From positions 1,612,001-1,676,000 of the forward strand of contig NZ_CP155552.1 in NCBI RefSeq assembly GCF_036632915.2: a stretch of DNA of 64,000 nt, given 5' to 3'. This document shows positions 1-7,291 of the stretch, one piece after another; within the stretch, counting starts at the first letter, position 1, and the number at the start of each line of letters is the position of its first letter. A program made the translations under genes and the position numbers. The DNA is from Faecalibacterium taiwanense (GTDB lineage Bacteria > Bacillota > Clostridia > Oscillospirales > Ruminococcaceae). The notes below the pieces were generated by a model that searched no databases, was not told where the DNA came from, and saw only the letters and a program-made list of their open reading frames with translations.

Positions 1-50
1 TGGGTGAGATCATACCCAAAACCGAACAGGAAATCACTGTAAAATACTGA
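1..50 (+). CDS. C-terminal tail of an upstream gene, possibly selD
   Basis: The first 50 bases hold the last 15 codons of a gene that starts before the window; the tail reads GEIIPKTEQEITVKY and ends in TGA at 48-50. A glycine-glutamate-hydrophobic stretch followed by a short beta strand is how many SelD (selenophosphate synthase) proteins end. The next genes (yedF, a cysteine desulfurase, DUF3343, XdhC-like, yqeB) are known companions of selD in genomes that use selenium for molybdenum hydroxylases. The identity rests mainly on context and should be treated as a guess. Confidence 0.35.
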   Translation, partial: GEIIPKTEQEITVKY

Positions 51-65
51 TGGAGACCTACAATT

Positions 66-674
66 ATGATGCTGAAAGTTGATGCCCGTGGTGACGCATG
101 CCCGCTGCCCGTTGTAAAAGCCAAAAAGGCGATCTCTGAACTGAAGGGTGCCGGTGAGGTGGAAGTGCTGGTGGATAATGAGATCGCCGTGCAGAACCTT
201 ACCAAAATGGCCCAGCAGAAAGGTTATCAGTACAGCGCCGAAAAGCTGGCCGAGCGGGAATACCGCGTGCTGTTCACGGTCGGCGAAGCGTCCGAAACAC
301 CCACTGAAGAAGCACCGGCCTGTGCACTGGACACCCGCACGGACACGGTGGTTGCCATCAGCTCTGATAAAATGGGCATTGGCGCAGATGACCTTGGCAA
401 GTCCCTGCTCAAGGCCTTTGTGTTCGCACTTACCCAGCAGGATCAGCTGCCCAAAACAGTGCTGTTCTATAACGGCGGCGCGTCCCTGACCTGTGAGGGT
501 TCGCCCATGCTGGATGACCTGAAGACACTGGAAGCACAGGGCGTGGAGATCATGACCTGCGGCACCTGCCTGAATTTCTATGGCCTGACCGAAAAGCTTG
601 CTGTTGGCAGTGTGACCAACATGTACACCATCGTGGAAAAGCTGACGCAGGCAGGCAACGTGGTGAAACCGTGA
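66..674 (+). CDS. yedF: YedF: TusA-like plus DsrE-like sulfur/selenium carrier protein
   Basis: A 202-residue two-domain protein. Residues about 3-70 form a TusA/SirA-type fold with the CPLP motif at C12-P15; its cysteine is the expected persulfide or selenide carrier. After a short acidic linker, residues about 90-200 resemble DsrE-like domains, with a conserved TCGTCLNFYG stretch near 170-180. This arrangement is that of YedF (TIGR03527), which occurs with SelD. It probably hands activated sulfur or selenium from the neighbouring cysteine desulfurase to the molybdenum hydroxylase pathway in the cytoplasm. A GGAG lies 10 bases before the ATG at 66. Its TGA overlaps the GTG start of the next gene (GTGA), suggesting translational coupling. 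Confidence 0.88.
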   Translation: MMLKVDARGDACPLPVVKAKKAISELKGAGEVEVLVDNEIAVQNLTKMAQQKGYQYSAEKLAEREYRVLFTVGEASETPTEEAPACALDTRTDTVVAISSDKMGIGADDLGKSLLKAFVFALTQQDQLPKTVLFYNGGASLTCEGSPMLDDLKTLEAQGVEIMTCGTCLNFYGLTEKLAVGSVTNMYTIVEKLTQAGNVVKP

Positions 675-1810
675 TCTATCTGGATAACGCTGCCACGACC
701 CTGCGCAAGCCGCCGCAGGTAGAGCAGGCTGTGCTGGACGCAATGCGCACGGCAGGCAATCCGGGACGGGGTGCTCATGAGCCCACGCTGCACGCAAGCC
801 GTCTTGTTTATGCTGCGCGGTGCGCAATGGCAAAGCTCCTCCACGCACCAGACCCGTCCTGTATTGCTTTTGCGGCAAATGCAACGGAGGCCTTGAACAT
901 TGCATTGGGTGGTCTTTTTGCACCGGGTGATCATATCATCACAACGGTATGTGAGCATAACTCTGTTCTGCGGCCGCTCTACCGGCTGCGGGAACAGGGC
1001 TTGCAGTTCAGTTTTGCAGGCGTGGATGAGCGCGGACGGCTGCAATATGATGACTGGGATAAGCTGGTTCAGCCCAATACAAAAGCGCTGGTCGTAACAG
1101 GTGCTTCCAATGTGACCGGCAACGGAACGGATCTTGCAAAAGCAGCGGGTTTTGCGCACCGGCACGGCCTGCTGCTGATCGTGGATGCGGCCCAGACGGC
1201 GGGTTCACAGCCCATTGACGTACAGGCACTGGGCATTGATGTGCTATGCTTCACCGGGCATAAGGCGCTGCTTGGCCCGCAGGGAACAGGCGGCTTGTAT
1301 GTGCGCCCGGGGCTTTCCATCCAGCCATTGGTAGTGGGAGGCAGCGGCGTACACAGCTTTGATGAACAGCATCCCGCACAGATGCCCACCGCTCTGGAAG
1401 CCGGGACGCTCAATGTTCCGGGTCTGGCGGGCCTGTGTGCCGGTGTGGAATGGATTCTGGCTCAGGGCGTGGAAACGCTGTGTGCAAAAGAAACTGCACT
1501 GGCGGCGCTCTTTTATAAAAACATTCGAGATCTGCCGAACGTGAAGATCTACGGCGACCCGGAAATGGCGCTGCACGCTCCCATTATCTCGCTCAACATC
1601 GGAGACGAAGATTCAGCCCGCATTGCAGATATTCTGTGGGAGGACTACAGCATCTGTGTGCGTGCCGGTGCGCACTGTGCACCGCTGATGCATAAAGCGC
1701 TGGGCACGGTGGAACAGGGCGTGGTACGGTTCAGCTTTTCGCATTTCAATACGGAAGCCGAAGTGCTTCAGACAGCAGCCGCTGTTCAGGAGCTTGCACA
1801 GGAGACCTGA
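671..1810 (+). CDS. Cysteine desulfurase family protein (EF2568-like, class V aminotransferase)
   Basis: A 379-residue PLP enzyme of the NifS/SufS fold. Visible marks are the N-terminal YLDNAATT, the cofactor region VDAAQTAG, the Schiff-base lysine K198 in FTGHKALLGPQGTGG, and the catalytic cysteine C336 in RAGAHCAP. It should release sulfur from cysteine as an enzyme-bound persulfide, or selenium from selenocysteine. The short form next to YedF and DUF3343 matches TIGR01977 (EF2568), a subgroup tied to orphan-selD and selenium-dependent molybdenum hydroxylase loci. It starts with GTG overlapping the yedF stop. Its role in supplying sulfur or selenium to a hydroxylase cofactor is inferred from context. 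Confidence 0.85.
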   Translation: MIYLDNAATTLRKPPQVEQAVLDAMRTAGNPGRGAHEPTLHASRLVYAARCAMAKLLHAPDPSCIAFAANATEALNIALGGLFAPGDHIITTVCEHNSVLRPLYRLREQGLQFSFAGVDERGRLQYDDWDKLVQPNTKALVVTGASNVTGNGTDLAKAAGFAHRHGLLLIVDAAQTAGSQPIDVQALGIDVLCFTGHKALLGPQGTGGLYVRPGLSIQPLVVGGSGVHSFDEQHPAQMPTALEAGTLNVPGLAGLCAGVEWILAQGVETLCAKETALAALFYKNIRDLPNVKIYGDPEMALHAPIISLNIGDEDSARIADILWEDYSICVRAGAHCAPLMHKALGTVEQGVVRFSFSHFNTEAEVLQTAAAVQELAQET

Positions 1811-1811
1811 T

Positions 1812-2042
1812 ATGCGCATCAAAAAAACTTATATTGTTCTTTCATTCCGCACAACGCTGGATGCCATGGAATGGGAAAAGCAGTGCCTTGCGGAGAAGGT
1901 TCCGGGCAGGCTCATCCCACTGCCGCGCGAGATCTCCGCAGGCTGCGGCCTTGCCTGGCGGATGCTGCCGGAAGAATTTGAGCAGTGGCAGAACCGGCTG
2001 GACCCGGCACGTTACGATCAGGCCGCAGCAGTAGAACAGTAA
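1812..2042 (+). CDS. DUF3343 family small protein
   Basis: A 76-residue protein starting at the ATG at 1812, with GGAG 7 bases upstream inside the end of the previous gene. The pattern (a YIVLSFRTTLDAMEWEK start, an LIPLPREISAGCGLAWR core with a conserved Cys, then an acidic helix) is that of DUF3343. These are small soluble proteins found beside selD, yedF and cysteine desulfurases in Firmicutes. The lone cysteine in SAGCGLA could carry sulfur or selenium, but no biochemical function is established. It sits 1 base after the desulfurase stop, so the two are almost certainly co-transcribed. Confidence 0.8.
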   Translation: MRIKKTYIVLSFRTTLDAMEWEKQCLAEKVPGRLIPLPREISAGCGLAWRMLPEEFEQWQNRLDPARYDQAAAVEQ

Positions 2043-2067
2043 TAAAGATAAAACAGGAGAATGACGC

Positions 2068-3123
2068 ATGGGTAAAATGCCGCTTTATACAATGCTGCAA
2101 AAAGCCCGTTCTATGGGCGGCTGGACGATGGTAGCCCAGTTAGAGGGCGATGCCGCGGGGAGCCAGCTGCTTTTGCTGGAGGGCAGGCCTGTGTGGCAGA
2201 GGGGAGACAGCACCGTACTGCTGCAGCACCTGACAGAACTGCAGGGCTGCACAGCAGCTGGTATCCACTCTGTTGCAGGCACAGACATCTTTGCGGAGCG
2301 CTTTGGCGCGGTGCCGCAGCTGGTAGTCTGCGGCGGTGGACATGTGGCTGCAGCCGTTGTGCAGCTTGCAAAGCTGCTGGGCCTGACGGTCCTTGCAATG
2401 GATGACCGCGAGGAATATGCACAGCAGCTGCGGCTGGCCGGAGCCGATAAAGTGCTCTGCCTGCCGTTTGATAAAGCGCTTGCGCAGGTACCTGACGGCG
2501 CAGAGACTTATTTTGTGGTCGTCACCCGGGCACATGCATTTGATGTGGACTGCCTGAAGGTGATATTAAAAAAGCCTGCAGCCTATGTTGGCATGATGGG
2601 CAGCCGCGGGCGTGCCGCACTGGTGCGCCGTCAACTTCTGGAAGCCGATATCGATGCCGAAAGAGTGGAGGCGTTGTACGCACCCATCGGGCTTTCCATC
2701 GGCTCACAGACGGCAGAGGAGATCGCACTTTCCATTCTGGCACAGATCGTATCGATCAAGAATGCGCGTCCGCAGACGGAGGGCTTTTCATCTGCCCTTC
2801 TGGAAGCCATGGCTCAGACAGATGCCGCCGGGCAGCAGGCGGTGCTTGCCGTGATTGCGGCGCGGCACGGCTCTACGCCGCGGGAAATCGGCGCAAAAAT
2901 GCTGGTTCGCACAGACGGCTCTATTGTGGGCAGCGTGGGCGGCGGTATTATGGAGCACCGCACCATTCTGGCTGCACAGGAAATGCTGACGGGAGCTGCT
3001 CCGGCGTATCAACGGCTGCATTTTTCGGCAGACGGCAAAAATGATGATGCAGCAATTGCTGCCTGCGGTGGGTCTATGGAGATCGTATTGACTCGACTCC
3101 AGCCCGGAGAGGAGATCAAATGA
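2068..3123 (+). CDS. XdhC/CoxI family molybdenum hydroxylase accessory protein, swapped domain order
   Basis: A 351-residue protein of the XdhC family, which helps load sulfurated molybdenum cofactor into xanthine-dehydrogenase-type enzymes. The Rossmann-like part comes first (VVCGGGHVA at about 87-94, then GMMGSRGR). The CoxI-type part comes last (ARHGSTPREIGAKM and GSVGGGIMEH, about 268-300). In textbook XdhC the CoxI part is N-terminal, so the order here is reversed. This arrangement is seen among accessory proteins of selenium-dependent hydroxylases. The first 80 residues are divergent. It starts at an ATG with AGGAG upstream and overlaps yqeB by 4 bases (ATGA). Confidence 0.82.
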   Translation: MGKMPLYTMLQKARSMGGWTMVAQLEGDAAGSQLLLLEGRPVWQRGDSTVLLQHLTELQGCTAAGIHSVAGTDIFAERFGAVPQLVVCGGGHVAAAVVQLAKLLGLTVLAMDDREEYAQQLRLAGADKVLCLPFDKALAQVPDGAETYFVVVTRAHAFDVDCLKVILKKPAAYVGMMGSRGRAALVRRQLLEADIDAERVEALYAPIGLSIGSQTAEEIALSILAQIVSIKNARPQTEGFSSALLEAMAQTDAAGQQAVLAVIAARHGSTPREIGAKMLVRTDGSIVGSVGGGIMEHRTILAAQEMLTGAAPAYQRLHFSADGKNDDAAIAACGGSMEIVLTRLQPGEEIK

Positions 3124-3935
3124 AGAAGGATGCACTGATCCTTGTGCGCGGCGGTGGCGACCTTGCTACCGGCACCATTCACCGGCTGTGGAGCGCAGGC
3201 CTGCGTGTGCTGGTGCTGGAAGCGGAGCATCCGGCGGCGATCCGGCGGCAGGTTTCTCTGTGCGAAGCCGTTTATGAAGGTGAGACCGCCGTTGAAGGTC
3301 TGCGTGCGGTACGGATCGAAACTCTGGCGCAGGCAGAAGAAATCTGGAAACAGAATGCCGTTCCTGTTCTGGTAGACCCGCAAGGAAAAAGCATTGCGCC
3401 CGCAAAGCCGGATGTCCTTGTGGATGCGATCCTTGCCAAAAAGAATCTTGGCACAACGCGGGATATGGCACCCCTGACCATTGCACTCGGCCCCGGTTTC
3501 ACGGCCGGGCAGGATGTGGATGTGGTGGTGGAGACCAAACGCGGCCACCGGCTGGGACGCATCATTCGGGAAGGCAGTGCCATCCCTGATACCGGCATTC
3601 CCGGAATCGTTGGAGGCTACGGAAAAGAGCGCGTGATCCATGCCGGCACGGCCGGTATATTTATGGATCTCCGCAAAATTGGAGATATTGTGGAAGCGGG
3701 TGAGACCATTGCGCAGATCCGCACGGCAGATGGTGCCATGATCTCTGTGACCACGCAGATCACGGGCATTCTGCGCGGACTTCTGCGCAGCAGTTATCCG
3801 GTAACGCCCGGTTTTAAGGTGGCCGATATAGACCCTCGCAAAGAGGAACTTTCCAACTGTTTCCTCATTTCGGATAAGGCCCGCTGCATCGCGGGCAGTG
3901 TGCTGGAACTTGTCTGCGCTCAACTGTGGAAATAA
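3120..3935 (+). CDS. yqeB: YqeB: selenium-dependent molybdenum cofactor maturation protein
   Basis: A 271-residue protein matching the YqeB (EF2563) family. It has an N-terminal nucleotide-binding type start (LILVRGGGDLATGTIHRL), the central ALGPGFTAG and a late region with HAGTAG. The family marks genomes with selenium-dependent molybdenum hydroxylases (TIGR03309). It is thought to act in maturing the labile-selenium cofactor, though the reaction is unknown. Translation is coupled to the XdhC-like gene by ATGA. It ends the selenium cluster and is followed by a strong terminator. No hydroxylase structural gene is visible in the window; it may lie upstream. Confidence 0.85.
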   Translation: MKKDALILVRGGGDLATGTIHRLWSAGLRVLVLEAEHPAAIRRQVSLCEAVYEGETAVEGLRAVRIETLAQAEEIWKQNAVPVLVDPQGKSIAPAKPDVLVDAILAKKNLGTTRDMAPLTIALGPGFTAGQDVDVVVETKRGHRLGRIIREGSAIPDTGIPGIVGGYGKERVIHAGTAGIFMDLRKIGDIVEAGETIAQIRTADGAMISVTTQITGILRGLLRSSYPVTPGFKVADIDPRKEELSNCFLISDKARCIAGSVLELVCAQLWK

Positions 3936-3949
3936 ACCTGTAAAAGCAA

Positions 3950-4004
3950 AAACCTCCGCTTCCCAGCGGCAGTATCGACAGGGAAGCGGAGGTTTCTATT
4001 TTTC
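3950..4004. terminator. Bidirectional terminator between yqeB and the DUF3873-like gene
   Basis: Perfect 15-bp arms at 3950-3964 and 3981-3995 (AAACCTCCGCTTCCC and its complement) with a 16-base loop. T-rich tracts lie on both sides, so it can stop the rightward selenium operon and the leftward small gene. Confidence 0.9.
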
Positions 4005-4007
4005 ATT

Positions 4008-4202
4008 TCAGTTGCGGTAGCAGCGGTCCTGACCTACCAGCCAGTCCTCACACAGGCGCTGGGCTTCCTCCAAACTGCGGCTCTCGCAGTCGAAGAATGC
4101 ACCGTGCATCGAGCGATAGGAGTAGTGAACTCTCGGAATACCGTTGCCATCCTTGAAGCGTTCGCAGCGTTCTTCACCGGGCATCAGAAAAAGTTGTTTC
4201 AT
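4008..4202 (-). CDS. Small DUF3873-like protein
   Basis: A 64-residue protein. The ATG at 4202 is chosen because AAAGGAGAAGG lies just before it; a longer frame lacks such a site. The sequence has a PGEERCERF start, an aromatic VHYSYRSMHGAFFDC core and a SLEEAQRLCEDWL end. This follows the DUF3873 pattern (PGxExYE, YxYRxxDGxLFSC, LExCRxxRDxWL). These tiny proteins are common in gut bacteria, often on mobile elements, and have no known function. It is the only leftward gene between position 1 and 11.4 kb. It has its own extended -10 promoter. Confidence 0.6.
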   Translation of the reverse strand: MKQLFLMPGEERCERFKDGNGIPRVHYSYRSMHGAFFDCESRSLEEAQRLCEDWLVGQDRCYRN

Positions 4203-4269
4203 GGTTCCTTCTCCTTTGATTTCAGCATTCCGGAGCGGCCGGCCGGGTGCAAGCCGCACAACGCTTGCT

Positions 4270-4278
4270 ATTGTAGCA
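4270..4278 (-). promoter_or_regulatory. Extended -10 promoter of the DUF3873-like gene
   Basis: On the minus strand it reads TGC-TACAAT, an extended -10 element without a clear -35 box, about 68 bases before the start codon. The same TGN-TACAAT form recurs at phoH, radA and elsewhere in the window. Confidence 0.5.
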
Positions 4279-4513
4279 CGCAGGGGAGAAGTTTGCTATT
4301 GTCTTTTTGGCCAAAGATATGTTTTGTTTTTCTCTGTGGTTGTGGCACAAAAGGGCTTGACAAGATCATTCGTACAGGATGCATTCCTGTTCCTGCATTT
4401 TCTTTTTTGCCGCTGACGCTTTGCATGGGCAGCTGCCTTGGCGTATGAAAAAACCGATGGAACGGATGAAAATATTTTGTGTACTTTTCACAGTTTTCTT
4501 CTCGAGATTTTGG

Positions 4514-4522
4514 TGGTACAAT
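4514..4522 (+). promoter_or_regulatory. Extended -10 promoter of the phoH operon
   Basis: TGG-TACAAT lies 35 bases before the phoH ATG, with only a poor -35 (TTTTCT at 4494-4499, 17-base spacing). Confidence 0.6.
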
Positions 4523-4557
4523 AGAAGCATTAAAATATATCCTTTCAGGAGGAGCAC

Positions 4558-5517
4558 ATGGCAGAAAAGAATATTGAACTGGATAGTGTAGAGGTCGCCG
4601 CAGCTGTTTTTGGCAACTGCGACCGGAACATCCGTCTGCTGGAGAACGAATTTTCTGTTACGGCGGTCTGCCGGGGCACGCAGCTGCGGCTTTCAGGCGA
4701 ACCGGCCAATGTTGCCGCGGCCAGCCGCGCTGTGGAGGGAATGCTGCTTCTGATCGAGAATCATACACCGCTGGAAGACCAGACCGTGCGCTACTGCATC
4801 AGTCTGGCGCACGACGGAGCAGAAAAGCGGGTCAAGGAACTGACCGAAGATTTTGTTACCGTAACGGTCAAGGGACGGCCGATCCGGCCCAAAACACTGG
4901 GCCAGAAGGAATATCTCAATGCCATCCGCACCAATGCCATCACCTTTGGCGTTGGCCCGGCGGGTACCGGCAAGACCTATCTGGCCGTTGCCATGGCGGT
5001 AAAGGCTTTTAAAGCCAAGGATGTTTCCCGCATCGTGCTCACCCGCCCGGCAGTGGAAGCAGGTGAAAAGCTGGGCTTTCTGCCCGGTGATCTGCAGCAG
5101 AAGGTAGACCCTTATCTGCGCCCGCTGTATGACGGCCTGTTTGATATGCTGGGTGCCGAAACTTACGAGCGCCTTGTGGAAAAGCAGATCATTGAGGTTG
5201 CACCGCTTGCCTATATGCGCGGACGCACGCTGGATGATTCCTTTATCATTCTGGATGAGGCACAGAACACCACACCGGAGCAGATGAAAATGTTCCTCAC
5301 ACGTATGGGTGTCGGCTCCAAGGTGGTGGTTACCGGTGATGTGACCCAGATCGATCTGCCGGAACGCACCCGCAGCGGTCTTGTGGATGCACTGCACGTG
5401 CTTAAAAATGTAAATGGGATTGCACAGTGCTATTTTACTGAGAAAGATGTTGTGCGCCACCGTCTTGTGCAGGAGATTATCAAGGCTTACGAAAAGGCTG
5501 CACACCCTGAAAAATAA
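4558..5517 (+). CDS. phoH: PhoH-like ATPase
   Basis: A 319-residue cytoplasmic P-loop ATPase. Residues about 10-65 form a KH-like N-terminal part. The PhoH domain follows, with Walker A GPAGTGKT at 133-140, a Walker B-type FIILDEAQNTTPEQMK, and a C-terminal arginine-rich TRSGLVDAL. PhoH proteins are ATP-binding, probably RNA-related helicase-like enzymes. In Firmicutes they sit in front of ybeY and era, as here, pointing to rRNA maturation. GGAGGAGCAC precedes the ATG. It is the first gene of a long rightward operon reaching at least recO and probably mutS2. Confidence 0.92.
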   Translation: MAEKNIELDSVEVAAAVFGNCDRNIRLLENEFSVTAVCRGTQLRLSGEPANVAAASRAVEGMLLLIENHTPLEDQTVRYCISLAHDGAEKRVKELTEDFVTVTVKGRPIRPKTLGQKEYLNAIRTNAITFGVGPAGTGKTYLAVAMAVKAFKAKDVSRIVLTRPAVEAGEKLGFLPGDLQQKVDPYLRPLYDGLFDMLGAETYERLVEKQIIEVAPLAYMRGRTLDDSFIILDEAQNTTPEQMKMFLTRMGVGSKVVVTGDVTQIDLPERTRSGLVDALHVLKNVNGIAQCYFTEKDVVRHRLVQEIIKAYEKAAHPEK

Positions 5518-5570
5518 AATCACCAGAATTCATATAAAGCCATCAAAAACAGAAAGGAGTGGACTGATTT

Positions 5571-6062
5571 ATGTCCAATAAAGTTTTGATCACCAATTCA
5601 CAGAAGGCCGTCAAGGTTCCTTCCGGTCTGCGCATTCTCATCCGCCGTGCCTGTAATGCCGTGCTGGAGTATGAGCATTTTGAAGCTCCTGCAGAGATCA
5701 GCGTGACCTTTGTGGATAACGCCGCCATTGCTGAGCTGAACAACCAGTACCGCAACAAGCCCATGCCCACCGACGTGCTGAGCTTCCCTCTGGGTGTAGA
5801 CGGCAAATATGATGTTGACGAGAACAACGGCTGCAAAATGCTGGGTGACATCGTCATCAGTATGGAGCGTGCACAGGAGCAGGCAAACCTCTACGGCCAT
5901 CCGCTGCAGCGTGAGGTGGCGTTCCTGACGGTGCACTCCATGCTGCACCTGCTGGGCTACGACCACGAAAATGGCGGTCTGGAAGCCATGCGGATGCGTG
6001 AGAAAGAGGAAGCTGTTCTGCTGCAGCTGGGCCTGCCGCGCACCGTAAGCTATACCGAGTAA
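5571..6062 (+). CDS. ybeY: Endoribonuclease YbeY
   Basis: A 163-residue zinc-dependent rRNA maturation endonuclease. The metal site is H122-x3-H126-x5-H132 within HSMLHLLGYDH, and the typical TDVLSFPL stretch is at about 67-74. It takes part in 16S rRNA 3'-end processing and ribosome quality control. AAAGGAG lies before the ATG. It lies between phoH and era as in Bacillus, but the dgkA and cdd genes found there in Bacillus are missing. Confidence 0.93.
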   Translation: MSNKVLITNSQKAVKVPSGLRILIRRACNAVLEYEHFEAPAEISVTFVDNAAIAELNNQYRNKPMPTDVLSFPLGVDGKYDVDENNGCKMLGDIVISMERAQEQANLYGHPLQREVAFLTVHSMLHLLGYDHENGGLEAMRMREKEEAVLLQLGLPRTVSYTE

Positions 6063-6108
6063 TAGATTCACCGTGCGGTTGCCGCACAATACAGACAGGA
6101 GCTAGATT

Positions 6109-7047
6109 TTGAGTAACGCTACACCCATTCAGGGGCATTATGATACTTCTTCCGTTTTTGTGGCTGTCATTGGCCGTCCCAATGTAGGCAAATCCAGTCT
6201 GACCAACCTTCTGGTTGGCGAAAAGGTAGCCATCGTCACTTCCAAGCCGCAGACCACCCGTACCCGCATTACCGGCGTGATCACCCGCGGGCCGCTGCAG
6301 TATGTGCTGCTGGATACACCCGGTGTGCACAAGGCACGCAACAAACTGGGTAAACGGATGGATAAGACTGCCAGCGATTCCATTGCAGATGTGGATGTTT
6401 CCATGATGCTGTTTGAGCCTTACGGCGCACTGAATGAATCGGAAATGGTGCTGGTGGATATGCTGCGCAGCAGCGGCGGCCCGGCAATTGCAGTCATCAA
6501 CAAGACCGACCTTGTCAAGGAGCCTGCTGATCTGGAAGCCCGCAAAGAAGAGCTGAAGGCATTGGGTGTATTCGACGATATCTACACCATCAGCGTCCGT
6601 GATAACGACGGCTGCGAAGTGCTGTTCGATGCTTTGAGCCGCTATGCTGTGGAAGGCCCGCATTATTTTGATGATGATGCCTACACGGATATGCCGGAAA
6701 AGGAGCTTGTGGCGGAGGTCATCCGTGAAAAGGCCCTGCTGTTCATGCGCGACGAGATCCCCCATGGCATTGCTGTTGTGGTGGAGCGCTTCAAAGAGCG
6801 CCCGGGCACCGACCTGATCGATATTGATGTAAATATCTACTGCGAGCGCGAAAGCCACAAGGGCATGGTCATTGGAAAAGGCGGTGCAATGCTGAAAAAA
6901 ATTGCCAGTGCTGCCCGTGCAGACTGCGAAGAGTTTTTGGGCTGCCGCGTCAATCTGCAGTGCTGGGTAAAGGTAAAATCCGATTGGCGCGATAACGAGT
7001 TCCTGCTGAACAACTTTGGCTTCAAGCAGAACACCAATAACCGCTGA
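6109..7047 (+). CDS. era: GTPase Era
   Basis: A 312-residue GTPase for 30S subunit assembly. G1 is GRPNVGKS at 22-29, with DTPG for G3, NKTD for G4 and a C-terminal KH domain carrying GKGGAML. The start is a TTG at 6109 preceded by AGGAG; no better in-frame ATG is nearby. An N-terminal extension of about 15 residues precedes the G domain. A small hairpin (GTGCGG-TTG-CCGCAC, about 6074-6088) lies between ybeY and era. Era binds the 3' end of 16S rRNA, in keeping with its neighbour ybeY. Confidence 0.94.
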   Translation: MSNATPIQGHYDTSSVFVAVIGRPNVGKSSLTNLLVGEKVAIVTSKPQTTRTRITGVITRGPLQYVLLDTPGVHKARNKLGKRMDKTASDSIADVDVSMMLFEPYGALNESEMVLVDMLRSSGGPAIAVINKTDLVKEPADLEARKEELKALGVFDDIYTISVRDNDGCEVLFDALSRYAVEGPHYFDDDAYTDMPEKELVAEVIREKALLFMRDEIPHGIAVVVERFKERPGTDLIDIDVNIYCERESHKGMVIGKGGAMLKKIASAARADCEEFLGCRVNLQCWVKVKSDWRDNEFLLNNFGFKQNTNNR

Positions 7048-7132
7048 CACTTGCCAAAGCAGGACAGAATTCCCTTGGATGAACGGTTAAAATAAACCTG
7101 ACACTATCCGTAACAGGGAAGAGGTGCTGCAA

Positions 7133-7291
7133 ATGGATGCACAAGCAAGCTGGCAGGCGTTTGCCTGCACGGGAAACATTCTTCGTTATCTCGATTATAA
7201 ACAACAGCGGCCGGAAGAAACCCCGGCAGAGGACCAAGAAAATGGAAGCCTTTGTAACCACGGGTCTGGTGCTGAAGGAGACCCGCTATAA
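7133..7291 (+). CDS. yqzL: YqzL-like small protein overlapping recO
   Basis: A 52-codon frame starting at the ATG at 7133, after GAAGAGGTG, and ending at TAA 7289-7291. Its N-terminal half (SWQAFACTGNILRYLDYK) has the YqzL pattern W-x2-F-x2-TG-x-I-x2-YL-x-YK, and yqzL lies between era and recO in Bacillus too. The function of YqzL is unknown. The last 50 bases overlap the recO start region in another frame. The C-terminal half looks unconstrained, so the conserved part is short. Both gene order and motif support it as real, although gene finders would tend to extend recO leftward instead. Confidence 0.65.
   Translation: MDAQASWQAFACTGNILRYLDYKQQRPEETPAEDQENGSLCNHGSGAEGDPL

Larger units (their letters stand above)
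4203..4557. other. 355-base intergenic region before phoH
   Basis: It holds divergent promoters for the DUF3873-like gene and phoH. It also has a perfect TTGACA at 4357-4362 without a convincing -10, a palindrome GGCAGCTGCC at about 4428-4437, and the imperfect hairpin CAGGA-TGCAT-TCCTG near 4375-4390. No gene-sized reading frame with a ribosome binding site was found. Confidence 0.6.

Noticed and set aside
4357..4385. Promoter from the perfect TTGACA at 4357
   Set aside because: At 17-base spacing the -10 would be TGCATT, too weak; the extended -10 at 4514 is closer to phoH and better.
7137..7241. N-terminal extension of recO
   Set aside because: RecO proteins start at the MEAFVTTG-type segment; the upstream codons are better explained by yqzL in another frame.
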